A stretch of 64,000 nucleotides of DNA from Congeria kusceri. Its lineage: Eukaryota > Mollusca > Bivalvia > Myida > Dreissenidae. Positions within the stretch are counted from its first letter, which is position 1. The number at the start of each line of letters is the position of its first letter. The translations under genes and the position numbers were made by a program. The DNA is taken from assembly GCA_027627225.1 (NCBI GenBank), contig CM051028.1:16942701-17006700 (forward strand), read 5' to 3'. Under the pieces are notes generated by a model, which saw nothing but the letters and a program-made list of their open reading frames with translations, was not told where the DNA came from and did not search any database. Below, piece after piece: positions 28,401 through 43,400 of this stretch.

Positions 28401-31400
28401 TCATACGCGCGTTATTATGGAACAAGGCATATGAACACTCCCATTTGGCTCATTGAGTAAATTTAACATAACCTTGTTAGATTAGTCTTGTTTAACTTTA
28501 TATATGAGTTCATTATGAGTGTAGTACAACAGCCCCTTGCCCTGGCATATCTGCCAAGAGGCTTATGTCCACTCTGTCAAATATACCAAGGGGCTTATGT
28601 CCATGTGTGCATTTTGAGACCAAGGGGATTTTGGGCAAGGGGCTTTTGTCCAGATACCATTCATTATATATGGCATATTTTTCATAATTTCTCACACATT
28701 CTGGCTAGATCAATTAAAAAATGTGCTTGCATAGTGCTTTTCAGGTCTCAGAATTAAAGTGTGTTTTTTCGTATATTTACAATACAACAATGACAGCAAA
28801 TATGTATAGATACCTTAATCTCTGATTTCCTGTAAGGTATGGTCTGCTGCAGTACCCTAACCCCACCCACTCCCTCACCAAGCGCAGAGTTATAGCAGAC
28901 CAATTTGAACGACCTTGACCCTTGACCTTCTGTGTACTTCAGTTTTGGGTCTGCTTGGCAGTCTGTACCATCGAGACCTGAGCACGAACCTGAAGACTGA
29001 AAATAAATAAGGTGAAAAACTACTGAAATCATTTGGCAGTATTCCACAAATAGCAAATTGCAAATTAAGGTGGGAAAACTGAAAAACAACTCCATGTTGT
29101 CATTGAAGAATGATGATTAGCTTGAAGGCATTGAGTTAGGGGCCTCTCAAAGTGCAGTCCGCTGAGTTAGGGGCCTCTCAAAGTGCAGTCCGCTGAGTTA
29201 GGGGCCTCTCAAAGTGCAGTGAAGGCATTGAGTTAGGGGCCTCTCAAAGTGCAGTCCGCTGAGTTAGGGGCCTCTCAAAGTGCAGTCTGCTGAGTTAGGG
29301 GCCTCTCAAAGTGCAGTCCGCTGAGTTAGGGGCCTCTCAAGTGCAGTCCGCTGAGTTAGGGGCCTCTCAAAGTGCAGTCCGCTGAGTTAGGGGCCTCTCA
29401 AAGTGCAGTCCGCTGAGTTAGGGGCCTCTCAAAATGCAGTGAAGGTATGTATTATAATTAGGGGCCTCTCAAAGTGCAGTCCGCACAGGCTAATCTGGGA
29501 CGACACTTTCCGCCTACAGTAGATTTATGGTAAGAAGACTTCCTTGAAACAGAAAATACCATAGTGGGAAGAGTTGTTCTGGATTAGCCTGCGTGGACCG
29601 CACAGGCTGATCTGGGACAACACTTTACGCATGTAGCCACGTTTTCCCATGACAGGTCTCAAAATTTTGAAGTTTGCACTTAGGTTGGCAATGACACACG
29701 AACTTCTGTATTGAAGAAATCAGACAGATGAAGACTTTAGGAATTAAAAGCACTGAATTTGTAACCATCCAAAAATACATTTTGTTACATAAATTTCTCT
29801 TTTTCAAAACCAGTGGTTGAAAAGAGACTATTTGCAACGACAGACCATAGCTAAAAGAACAGAACAAAAGAACTTACATGAACTAAAAACATAACTACAA
29901 TTAGGATGATGGTGGATCCCAATACAACTCTACCTACCTTGGTGGATCCCAATACAACTCTACCTACCTTGGTGGATCCCAATACAACTCTACCTACCTT
30001 GGTGGATCCCAATACAACTCTACCTACCTTGGTGGATCCCAATACAACTCTACCTACCTTGGTGGATCCCAATACAACTCTACCTACCTTGGTGGATCCC
30101 AATACAACTCTACCTACCTTGGTGGATCCCAATACAACTCTACCTACCTTGGTGGATCCTAATACAACTCTACCTACCTGTGAGTCCAGAAAGCGGTCAA
30201 CATAAAAGTTTGTAAAGTTTCGAAGATATTTATCATTGACTGCACCTCCATCATTTGTATCCCTAGGAATAATAAATAATGACAATTTTCATTAAAATAA
30301 TTTTGTCTGTATACATATGGAGACAAACAGAAAGCTGTCATGCAATAAAACACACAGTTTTTATAACATGTAGTAAATTTAAAGTTTCCAAAAATGAACT
30401 GAGCAATAAATAAATACCACAAAAATCTATTACCCAGTATTTGTCATTGTACAAGTTAAATATTATATTCAAACATGGTTACCCATTACACCAATATTTA
30501 CAATGATTTCAAAAAATGTCAACCACGCAAAATAATTCTCAACAATAGGTCTGTTTATACATGTATATTTATTTTGAATAACTTAATGCCAAACTTGCTG
30601 ATGTTGCATCTACAGTCTTTGCAAATAGGAACACGTGAATTACAAGTCGCTTGTCATAAACTTGTGATATTAAATGTATCATCAAGTAATGTATACTGAC
30701 GCAACACAGTGAACATAATAATTATTTAAACACACTATTATGTGAAGTTAGAATAAGACATCAAACATAGAATTAACTGATTTATTACACCAATGTTTTA
30801 TATACGATTAACTGTATGAAAATTTAAGACTTTGCAAATTAATTAGTGCAGTGGACATCTGACTTCATGATTACATCACTGAACTTGATTTTACTTTAAT
30901 ACTGTAAAATAATAAAATAGGACCGTGTCCATGCATGCATGGACACAGTTTTTCAGGAAAAAAAAAGTTTTAAAAGAAAAAGAAAAGGAAACATGCATAA
31001 AATACTGCAAATAATCTATGAATTTAACAAACATACTTAACCTTCATGAAATGCTCAATAATATATGAGCCAAGAAATATAGCAGGCCCATTCTATGTTT
31101 GATGTCTTATTCTTACTTTACATAATAGAGTGTTTTTAGATATTTTAAAACACAGATAAAACCAAGAATCAAGTTCTGTGTAGAGGTCATTTCCAGTATC
31201 AACAGAATATACATTTTCAGAAATGTAAACCACATATGAAAATGTTTTAATATCATAGAAACATATAATTTTTGTAAATATGCCGGTAGCTTACACTGTG
31301 TCCCACCACCAATGTTCCTTGTCCTTGACCTCTGTGTAGTTGACCTTGACCCCATCCTCTTGCAACAGACGATACATTCGACGTAAAAACCAGGGATGAA

Positions 31401-34400
31401 CGGTACGATCTATCGCTCCGATTCTTCCAACAATAGGGACCGCACCGAGATTCACAGAATGTTGGTCGGCATCGTTCTCAACGATACAGGATTCTAGAAC
31501 GTTCTTCAGAGCTGGGTCAACATGGCTGGTCGCAATGTCATGCCTAGAAAATTAAGCCAGAAAATTACAGGTTAGATATTGTAGGCACAGAAAATGGATT
31601 TAATGCAACATTTTAAGATATAAAATTTGAAACAAGTGGGTCATGATGGCCCAAAGCGCTCACCTGAGAACTGGTACAGATGAAGACCATACTGTTGTGA
31701 CATGTTTGAAAATTAAAGTATCTGAACAATACGCAGAGGGGGGCCGGATCAATTTTCATTTAAAACATCGGAAAGTGCAATGGGCTAACAAAAGTATGAG
31801 TTGGGTAGTGCATGTGCAGTTTTTTGCTAATGGTTCTCAAATTTTTTTTCTCGATATTCTTATCTGACCCTTTTTCATTAAGTCATTGACAATTCTGGAA
31901 AATGCAGAAACTAAGGATGGGACCAAATACTGAAATCAATATTTGAATATTCGTTTAAGGTATTCGAATATTTTCGAATATTCGTTTTGTAAATGCTACT
32001 ATATACTACTATATACGGCACTCTGTCCGAAAATATATATCTAAAATATGTATACTACGTGTACGTAGTTGTTTTACCTTGTTTCAGTGGAAAATGAGTG
32101 ATATAACTTAGTGTCAGGCAAATATAAAGAAATGTAAGATATTGTTAAATGTATTGTTAATTAATTTGTTAATCGTTCCGTTTCTTTTTCTGAACCATGA
32201 AGCTTGTATCTGCTGTGCAGATTACAGGTTGCCTGAGTTTTGTCTAATGGCCGCGTAAAGTACTTCCAAGTGATTGTGGCATTGTTTATTAATAAAGACT
32301 CTTGTATAATATATGGTGTTGATATAATGGAGAATAATTTACAAGTGACGTTTATTAAGATTGTTCAGATCATGCTAATTTTGTTAAAGAGATTGATTGG
32401 CTGATAATGGATTCATTTTGATTGGTTTACTTAGAGAGTAATTGTAATTTACTGTAAACAAGTTAACCGTATAGATGTCACTTAAGGATCATAAACAACA
32501 ATGAACTCCTTGTGAAAACTGTGAAAACGTTATCACAACATGGCCCAGTTTTGTTATTTGTGGATACAATGCGTCATATTCGCGCCTCCTACAAACCATT
32601 AATTCGCGGCCCTTGTAAAGACGTGGCCCCCCTGCCAATTATCAATGGTCGTTAATTGGACATGTTTGGCATGTGTTGTAAAAACGTTACACTGCCCCCG
32701 CCCACCTGCTAGGCAGGAAATACGACTGGGTGTCATGTTAACTTTGCAATCAAACTGGAAAAAAATGATTTTTTAAGAAATTTTGTTCTTTAAAGAAATT
32801 TGAAAATCAAATATTCGTATTCGTTTTTTTTAGATTCAAATATTATCCGATATTCGAATATTCAGTCCCATCCCTAGCAGAAACAGTCGATTTTGATGTA
32901 TTTTTTGCAAACAGTTTTGGAGAACTAGTTGCAATGCGATAATTGTGATGGCTGTGCTATAAGGTAAAGTTTTGCTTTTTCTTTGATAATTTTCTGTCCA
33001 ATGATGATAAATGATGATAATGCAGGCTCTGAAGACATCAATGTTGCATGTACAAATAACTGCATGCAAGTCTTGCAACTGTTGGAAATCAAATTTTATC
33101 AATCAATTTTTATGGTCATACGCAAACTGTGTAAGTTTGGTCAACATTGAATCAAAAATCGTGTGTGCAAGCCAATTATTGATAACTTGATGTTTTTTTC
33201 CAAACACAAGGGGCAATAACTCGGGTGTTTCTGGCCCGATCATGTTTTTATTCGACATCACCTGTAGTCTTACGTTCATAGACAAACTGTACACGACTGG
33301 TGAAGATTGGATGAAAAATGAAGTCCCAACCTGAATAATATCCATTTTTGCATTTTTTTCACAAACAAAGGGCAATAACTCTGGTGTTTCTCGTACGATC
33401 TTGCTTCTATTCGACTTCATCTTTAATCTTGTGATCATAGACAAACTGTGCAAGACTGGTAAAGATTGGATGAAAAATGAAGTCTCTATCGTGAATAATG
33501 TAGGCGATAACTGCTCACCTGCTAGGCAAATTATTGCGCAATCGGTGTTAGGGACCCGAAAATATAGACTGTTTTCTACACTTTACTATCAATATACTGG
33601 AGTTTATCCAAATGAAAAATTTGCATAAGTGGGCAGAGAAATACCCAAATGAGCGCTATCTGACCTAAACTAGGTCAAACAATTAGAATTCAGCATCCGA
33701 AAGTGAAAGTAAAAAATTGTAGTATCTATATTTTGTAGAAAGCGGATAGATGCCTTTTTGATTTTGCCATTTTTTAGTCAATTGATGTGTTTTCCAATAA
33801 ATTACAACTTTCTACATATATATGCATGTATTGATATTGTATGTTGTGACTTTCTAAACCTACTAAACACCCACATGGGGACAACGCCGCCATTTAGTTT
33901 TTGCCGTAGTACTAGTACCTCACCACCTCAAAAAGAAACCTTGTTTTCTTTATTTATTAGATAATTCGTTAATGCTGACCACCAATAGTCATCAAAATAA
34001 TTATATTCTTTTTATATTTACGATGTATTTGTTAAAAATCTGCATAAAACGTGAGATTCTATTGCCTGATGATTCGTACTCAACATTTTCTTACATGCAG
34101 ATTTGCTCCCATTACTGTCAACTAACCCAGCTGTTTTACTGCAGACAGTAACGTGACATTTTAAGTAACTCTGGTTGTTAACCAGTACATGTATTAAGAG
34201 GGGAGCATTTAACTAGGTTTATATTTATATTCTTTGATAGTATTTTATATTATAATATATTATAATGATGAAGTCATTGAAGGTTGCTGTTTAATATCAT
34301 GTAAATTGTGACAGCTGATATTAAGTCTCAAGATATTTTTTTTTTAATAATTTACTTAAATGGAAAACCTATTATTTGGGTATTTTGACCAAGTTTTTAT

Positions 34401-37400
34401 TAAAAGAGGCGACTGCATTGACTATTTTAGTCGTTGTGTTAAATTTTAAAAAATTACACAAGTCATATAATATATGACCCCAAATAATAGCGTAATATAT
34501 GGTAACCCTTCAAATACTTCAATTTATAAATACTATTAAGAACAGTTACCACTTGTTTTTGAAGCTTATGACAGCATATGACAGACAAAAACTTTTAAAA
34601 TTAATACCAGACATCATGGATTTATGAATGTATACAAGGCTTGATTGTTATTAAACATCGTTTATTCTAGAGTTTAGGAACAAATTATAATTGTTATATT
34701 TAATAATTATATTTTTAGTTATTACAACTTGTTTTTGAATCTTATTTTAATACTGTCAGTTAATTTGCATTATGTATATATATTATGTATTATAATAAAA
34801 CCCCAATTAACAACAAACAAACACACAAAGAGTCAGACATTTATATGCTTAAATATGTATTCTGTATTTTGGTAATAATTTCTGTGACTGTCATGGGAAA
34901 ATTGTGCCATAAAATAATATAAAGATGAGTCCAGAAGATGGCAGATACAATCAGATCACACATTTACACCAAGAAGTGATTCATAAAACATTATTTGAAC
35001 ATGCTTTACGTATTTTTCTTGGGAAAATATATGCGGGTCAGATTTTTCATGAAGGGTATTTTTTCAGGAGTGAATTTTGCCATCTTCTAGACTCTCAGAG
35101 AATTTTCTGTCCAGATATATACTAATAAACTGATATTTTCTTAATCCTTATGTCCTAGGCTATCAGAAAATGTACACTTTATGTTGAGTTTCAGCATTTT
35201 AAAAAATTGGTGGTTGTTGCTAATAATGTCCATTTTTGCATATTTTTTTCACCAACAAAGGGCAATAACTTTGGTGTTTCTGGTCCCTTCTTTCTTATAT
35301 TGGACTTCAACTGTAATCTTATGGTAATAGACAAACTGTGCAAGATTGGTGAAGATAGGATGAAAAATGAAGTCTCTAACCTGAATAATGTCCATTTTTG
35401 TATATTTTTTTAATAAACAAAGGGTCGGCTGAGATCTGATAGTCATACACAAACTGTGAAAGTTTGGTTAAGATTAGATGGAAAAAAGTCTATACGTTGG
35501 AAAAAGGCATTTTTGCACTTTTTTGCATGAAAAAGGGGCAATAACTCTGGTGTTACTGATGTGATCTGACCCAATAACAATCCCATCCGTTATTTTATGG
35601 TCATACACAAACTGTGCAAGTTAGGTAAAGATTGAATAAAAAATGTATGGCATACGGTATTGGTATAGGTCCCCTATACCAATAGCTCACTTAGCACTTC
35701 GTGCTCAGGTGAGCTAAAAATACATAAAGAGCTTATGATCGGATACTACCATCTTTTTTGACATACTGGTATATGTTTGAATTAAAGTAGTAAATTATTT
35801 ATTAACACCAGTACAAAGACGGATTTGATGTCAGTTCAACTTTGCGTATCAGTGATTGAAATATTGTTCTGTATTGTTGTTTTCAAAAATGTTTTTAATG
35901 TTTTTGCAACGAAGTACATAAGCAATGATAAACCCTTACGGGTTCGAAACTGGTATATACAGTGACACTCTATAGTTACTACACTCTACGAAAACTTCCT
36001 TAATATCATCATAATGGCACCATATAAATGTATCAAACCAAGTAGATTATTCTGGCTTTGCGGGCCCGTCTAGCTCAGTTGGTAGAGCTCTATACTCTCA
36101 ATCAAGGGTTCTTGAGTTTTGAGCCCCAGCCCGGCCACTTAACTTGTGTGGGGATTGGTCGTGAAATAATTTAAACGGCCATAATCCCCCTACCTCTGAT
36201 TCAAGTAGGGCAGTTGTCATTTACTGGCATAAGTATGTGCACTTGGTACTGGTAAACAACTTACATCGGCTTAGTTTGCCCAGAAAAAGTGTGAGTAGGT
36301 TAACTGACCGCCATTATATCACTGAATTACTGGTAAATAAGGTGACAAATCCAAACAAATAAACTTTCTAAATGAACTCTTAGGAGAAGGACATTTCTAG
36401 GTTACTAATTGTTAACATTAACAACCATGCAACTATCAACATTGTCAGATGAAATTATAAATAACTATAAAACCTTTTAGTTGTTTTGTGAAAAACTTAC
36501 TATAAATTTTGAGTCAATAACACCCACAGAGACAAACTTTCCAACTGTACTCTTAGGAAAAGGGAAATTTCTATGTTATATAGAAATACTCATTGTTAAC
36601 ATTAAGAACCATACACCTATCAACATTGTCAGATTAAATTACAAATAACTATACAAACTTTTAGTTGATTTGTGTAAAAACTTACTAATAATCACACCAA
36701 TTTTGATTCAAAACAGTGTAGAAGTATTTTTCAATTATGGAAAATAATAAAACAGCTTCAAAATTCATGTAAGATAATTACTTGAGTTTCCAAAATCCCA
36801 ATTCAAATGTATAAGTCAGTCCAAAAGTTACATGATTAAATGATACTAAGTTACTAACTAAACAGTAATTACTAACTAAACAGTCAAAAAACTACAGAAA
36901 ATAATTAACCCTTTCAGGCACTAGATCACATGATATAAATCCTATATTCTGATTGCTTGTTTACAACATGAATTTGAGCTATTTATTATTGTTTACATCT
37001 TTTTCCTGACTGGATGCCAAAACAGACAGTGGAAGATTTTACTGCTGCACACATAGCAAAAATATAGGTAAGAAGCAGGCTATACATGGATTACTATGTG
37101 TCATGATGCTGATCTAAAATAGAACTATCATGTTGACTCAGAGTGATGTATTGATTTTACTGATAAGCAGACTCCACTATCTGGGTTATATCTGTGACTA
37201 AAGGGAAATAACACATTTATGGCACTTATCTTCCTGATACTGCATTTACCTCCCTTTACCAGGTGAGTTATTCAGGAATAGATACATTTGGGGCAAAAAA
37301 AGGGACAATAACTCTGGTGTTCCTGGTCCGATCGGGCTCATTATCAAATCCGTCCAAGATTTTATGGTCATACACAAACTGTGCAAGTTTGGTCAAGATT

Positions 37401-40400
37401 GAATCAAAAATGTAGTCTTTACCGCGATAACGGTCCATATTGTTGACGGAATACGGACGCCGGACGCCGCGGGAGAGATCCCCTATACCAATAGCTCATC
37501 GAGCACTTCGTGCTCAGGTGAGCTAAAAATATTGTTTTTTTGCTAAGTTAAGTTCCTCTGACACCTTAAAGTTAAAAATTCTGTACATCAGATGCTTTTA
37601 TCTTTAAGACAATTTTCATAGGTTACAGGTTTTAAAGTTAACCAAATATTTAAACAAGTGCTCAATCAATAAATCTTGATTCTGTGCTTAAAACCAAATT
37701 ACTGAAATTCAGAATGATACTTGTTTCAATTTCAAATAACATTTTAATTTTGCTGATCTGGAACCATTTATTCCACATGTAATGCGATACTCTGAATTTT
37801 CTACAGCCAAAGAACAAAATTACAGTTGATAACCCTCTAGTAAATAACAGACACAAAAATTGTTCTCAAACTGGCATTATTCTTTTAGTTTTCAAAAAAT
37901 GAAAAAGACGTTACAATGAATTTGTATAAAGGAATGACGTCACTGTAACAAGGGTGACGCATTTTAATGTTTGCGCGAGAAGATAGTCAGTGCATAGAAA
38001 AATGTAGTTTTCATCATAACTGCAGCAATAAACATGTTAGATCATGTTTGAATAGAAATAAGTTTGATTTAGCGTTGTTTATCGCCCCCATGATTTAATG
38101 CTTACATATCAGAACTACAAATTGTTGTTTATAAGAAGATATACATGCTAAATAAAAAATTATATTAAAGTCCTTTTATAACCTGAAGAAGAGGTTACTG
38201 TCGCCATATTCCTCCTTCTTGATCCAGCTGGCCAGGGAGACCAAGGCTAGGGCCCGGTCGGGAAAGTGTGTCGCCACATGCCACGCTCCGTGACCTCCCA
38301 TCGAGTGACCTGCCACATGACTTATTTAGACGTACTGCACTTTATTAGTTACTTGAATCTTTAGTTCAATAATTTGTTAATATATTTCAAGCAAGACTTG
38401 GACAGTTGTTGAATTAAAATGTTTTAGCCACTTGTTCCAAGTTGATTGCACCGGGCACTGTCTTATGGTCCCACCAAGGAGTGACCTGTCACATGATTTA
38501 TTAAGACATTCAGCATTTTATTAGTAACTTGTATCTTTATGTTAAGTTAAATAAATATTTATATTAGTGACATATTTTATGTATGACTTAGACAGTAATT
38601 GAATTCCAATTTTTTAATCACTTGCTCTAAGTGGGTCATCAAATAACATGCCCCGTGACCTACCACGAAGTGACCTGCCACGTGGTGCAAGATTTATTCA
38701 CATGGTTTGTATTTAACTTGAAACATCAACTGTTAAATAAGTCGCAGTTTTTAGTCACATGTACAGTATACTAGCCGGAAGCCAAGCCCAGGAACAGAAA
38801 ACTGAATTTTGGGCAAGGACGTTTTGTAATTTTGATTAGTTGGGCAAGTTAAAAGTAAAATTATTCAATACAGTTTGTAATCTTATTTGCAGGAGACTCA
38901 AAAAGTTTAAGTCAAAGACTGGTATCAATGTTTACGTAATGTACCATTTTACGTTATCACAGACTTCACATTTCCCCATGAACCACCGTCATTGTCTATC
39001 AGTGCAGTGTCCACAATTTAAAATACCATCCGGATAAGATAAGGTGAGTCGTGGGAAAACCGGGCTTAATGCATGTTCATAAAATTTAGTCCCAGATTAG
39101 CCTGTGCAGTCCACACAGGCTAATCCAGGACGGCACTTTCCGCTTTTATGGTATTTTCTGCTTTAAGGAAGTCTTTCTAAACATAAATCCACTGTAGGCG
39201 GAAAGTGCCGTCCTAGATCAGCATGTGCAGACTTCACAGGCTGATCCGGGACAACACTCTAATCACATGCATTAAGCCCAGTTTTCCCACGACACGCCTC
39301 ATACCAATTTAAAGTACCACCCAGGATGAGTCAATGCAATTGGATGAATCAATGCGATTGTTATATCAATTCTGATTGAGAATATTTAACCAACAAACCT
39401 GCATAAACCACATGTTTGCTATCTGCTTTGTTCACAATCCAGTCCCACTCACTGGTCATTGATGATAAGCTATCCAGTGCTGTCATGGCCGTCAACAAAC
39501 CAGGTCCTTCCCAGTTGTGAGCTCCATGCCTGAAACAGACCATATGATTATATAAGTATAATAACATAACATATACGTGGCGCGTCGTGAGTAAACCGGT
39601 CTTAATGCATGTGCGTTAAGTGTCGTCCCGGATTAGCCTGTGCAGTCCGCACAGGCTAATCCAGTACGGCACTTTCCGCTTTTATGGTATTTTCTGTTTC
39701 AAGGAGGTCTCTTCTAAACATAAATCCAATGTAGGTGGAAAGTGCTGTCCCGGATTAGCCTGTGCAGACTGCACAGGCTAATCCGGGACGACACTTCACG
39801 CACATGCATTAAGACTGGTTCTCCCACGACGCGCTTCATACATATTTATAGCATAAGAAAAAACCTTTCTACAAAAGAATTGTTGAACTGTTGACTAATT
39901 TGAAGAACATGTACATATTATATCTTTTCATTTTTATCTCACAATCTTCTATACACAAGTAAACTCCATTCCACGATGAGTAAATGTTGAAAAAAAAATC
40001 AGTTATGATTACATTATATAGTAGTTCTGAAAGAACACAACATGACTTTGGAAAAGAAGCACACACAAAGAAATCTTATGTTTCTGCATTTTGGTTTATT
40101 ATGCTACACTCTAAACCTAGCTGAAAATGTTGTTTAGCAAAGTAAATATTGACTGAAATCAGACTCATCCCCAGTAATAAGACGGTGTGATAAAGAAGTT
40201 ATATTCAAACAGAATGTTCTTTAGGGCAGTGTAAGGCCTGTTGCTTTTGTTTGTTTGTTTGGATTTTTTGCCGTTTTTAACAGTATTTCAGTCATCTCAC
40301 GGCAGTCAGTTAACCTATTCACACTTTTCCTGGGCAAGCTTAGCCGATCTAAGCGGTTTACCAGTACTAAGTGCACATACTTATGCCAGTAACTGACAAC

Positions 40401-43400
40401 TACCCTACCTGAATCAGAAGTAGGGGGAGAATGGCCGTAGAAATAATCTCATGACCAAACCCCACACAAGTAATGTGGCCAGGCGGAGATTCGAACTCAC
40501 AATCCCCAGATTGACAGTCCTGCGCTCTACCAACTGAGCAAGCCAGGCCCGGTAAGGCCTGTTGCTAATAGAAGTGATATCACCTGGTAGGGGCCAGTGT
40601 CCAGGCCCTAGGGAATCCAAACACAAACTCCCCGCCAACCATGTGTTTGTAGGAGTCTGCCTGGTTCTGCGGGGGGATTGTGGTACCGTGCAGCGACATC
40701 ACAGTCGGGCAAACACCCCCTGGGCAACTCTGAAAGGATAAACAGACACAATTACAACACTATGTAGCTTAAACATTGGTTTAACAAATGTATAGGGCTC
40801 AGTACGGTGGCATAGACGTGACATGTGAGAAAAATACTTATCTTGTGGCCACGAGTTATTAAGCTGTTGCCACGACATAAGTTTCTTGTGGCCACGACTT
40901 AGTGTCTCATGGCCACAACTTTGTATCAGAAATCCAGTCATTTGGCTGAACAAATTCACAAGATACATAAGCCCCTCGAGGAAATATCTTGAAACAAACT
41001 CATTCCTATTTGAGCCGCAATTTCTAGAGAATTTTTTCAGCCAAATAACTGGATTTCTGATTGGCTAATTATGTAATGAGTTACGTAACTCGTGGCCATG
41101 ACGTAATAACATACTAACTTGTGGCCACGACTTACCTAACTCGTGTCCACAAGATACTAAGTCGTGGCCACGACTTACTAACTGTTGACCACGAGATAAA
41201 TAATTTATCTGACATGTCACGTCTATGCCACCGTAGTTCAGGCTCTTAGTTTAGACACAATGTTATAATTACTGCAATATTTTTGTATCTAGTGGCACAT
41301 GTACGAATTTTATAGCATTTGGGTAGAGACATACCATTAAAAGATTTCAGTTATTTAAGGTTGTTAGCTCAGGATGACATCTTAACAAAATTAATGCCAC
41401 GCAATAGTACACTACTAGTAACAGGTAACTCAAAAGCACGATTTGTATGAGGCTATGGCAGCAGGACGAGTTTAGGGGTTTGTCCCTGCCAATGGAATAA
41501 TAGCATTTCATTTTCAATCAGTTTCTTGAAATTAATGCTTATTAAATTAATATTATTAATGCATATTTAAGTATCAGGGGTATTATTTTGTTTTCATGCT
41601 TTTTTTGAAATAACAAGTATATTGAACAATGTTTAAATTAAAAATGGAATTTGAAGTCTCTTTAGATCTACATGTAAGTACATGTATAGCATATAAGACT
41701 AGAGAACCTTTATAAAAAAATCATAGAAAATCTAGTTTTTACCTCTATAGGCTGAATAGCGGCTGCATGTTGGATGGAACCATCATGATCAAGGAACGTG
41801 AACAAGAAGGACTGCCTCCCTTTCCTACACCTTATCGCTATCGGCAACGATGACAAGCCTATGGAGGTCGTGACCTTCAAGTTAAATTGTATATCCCAGG
41901 GAGATTCTGGTTCAAAACAGTGGCTAATAAGCTTGTCTGATGAAATAGTCAAATGGAGTACAAGATTTAGGGCATAAGTTTGCCCTGGGGCTATCATAAC
42001 ACAGGGATTCAACATTTTTATGTCCAGTTTACCACTTATATCTGACGTCTTAGATTCAAGGTCAGTTAACGTCACTTTAGTAATCTTTACAAAGCTTGAG
42101 CTGGCGTAGTTCACAACCGGAATTGCAATGTGCTTCCCAAATAGATATCCATCCACCAAATCTGGGATGAAATTAGGGGTTAAAAGTTCAAAGGTATTTT
42201 TGGCTGTTTGAAACTGACATTGTACTTGAGCATTTACTTTCGTACGGACACGAATATAAATCGTATGCAGGCCTTGATCCACACTGACACCAAACCAGTA
42301 CTTCTGCCTGTGGTACACATCTCCTGTCACTGGAACGTCATCAATAAAGATTGTGTGTGGACCTAAGCACTGCACGATAAGGGTGAGTCCTTTCTCATTG
42401 ACAGCCAACTCCCCGACCAACCAACCCTGCCACTCAGTTATACCCATGGAACTCAGACTGTTCACAAGCTCATTCCAATTAATCTTCGGCTGAACCTGAA
42501 TCCCTTTATCAGGCCCAACCTGTCTAATGAACGACCAGTTTATTTCACCTCCAGGCGACAGCTCCGAATACATCTTTGCAATTTTCTTAAACCGGAACTT
42601 AGCCACTTCTCTGATTCCACCGAAAGATTCTACAGGATCACCGTCCACTTCTGTTTTGCCAATCACAAAGGGGCCAATGAAGGACCATTCCTTGACATAT
42701 TCCGAATACGGACCCATTAGGCTATTTGCTTGTTTGAAGCACTTGCTGGCTGCCGACTCCTGGTTTTGCTGTTTATAGATGGTCCCAAGTGCAGACCACA
42801 GAAATCCTGAGGATTCAAACTCCTTTTCTTGGAAAGATTTCAAAATGCATAGCTGTGTTACTGAAGTGTCCTGTAAGAATAGGCAAAATAAGCAAACAAA
42901 ATAGAAAATAAATGAATAATTAATAGACTTCATATGATATCTACTTAATGATGAAAATAATTAGCCTTATTTCTGTTTCTTCTACATTTAAATGTTCTTG
43001 ATATTAAGTACTGAAAACATTAAAATCAGACATTTACAGGGGCATAGCTCGATACACAAATATATAGGCACAATAGGCACAAAATACTTTTAATAACAGC
43101 GGTGTTTATCTATGGTTTAAAACAACTAATTTAAGCTATATATATTTTTAACAATAAAATACAAAAAGCGTGTATTTCTATTTGTGAAATATACTGAATA
43201 TCGTAGTAATCATTAATAAATGAAATATCAACACAACCAACAAAGATTACCCCTCGCCCCCAGCCCCTCTTGTTTTTATTGTATTTTTAGCGTTTTTATA
43301 TTTGTTATCTCTGAAAAAATGTATAGGCACGTGCCTAAAGGAAGCTACACTACTGTTTAATATACAAATAGATATTAATTTTATTGACTTCTACCCTATT

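Noticed and set aside
28488..28757. 89-codon plus frame with repeated CCAAGGGGCTTATGTCCA-like phrases
   Set aside because: Low-order repetition next to hydrolase exon 9; no recognisable protein.
29906..30205. Plus-strand frame of VDPNTTLPTL repeats
   Set aside because: Antisense shadow of the donor minisatellite; no flanking coding sequence.
42527..42778. Plus-strand frame inside exon 3 of the hydrolase
   Set aside because: Antisense shadow of a well-supported exon.
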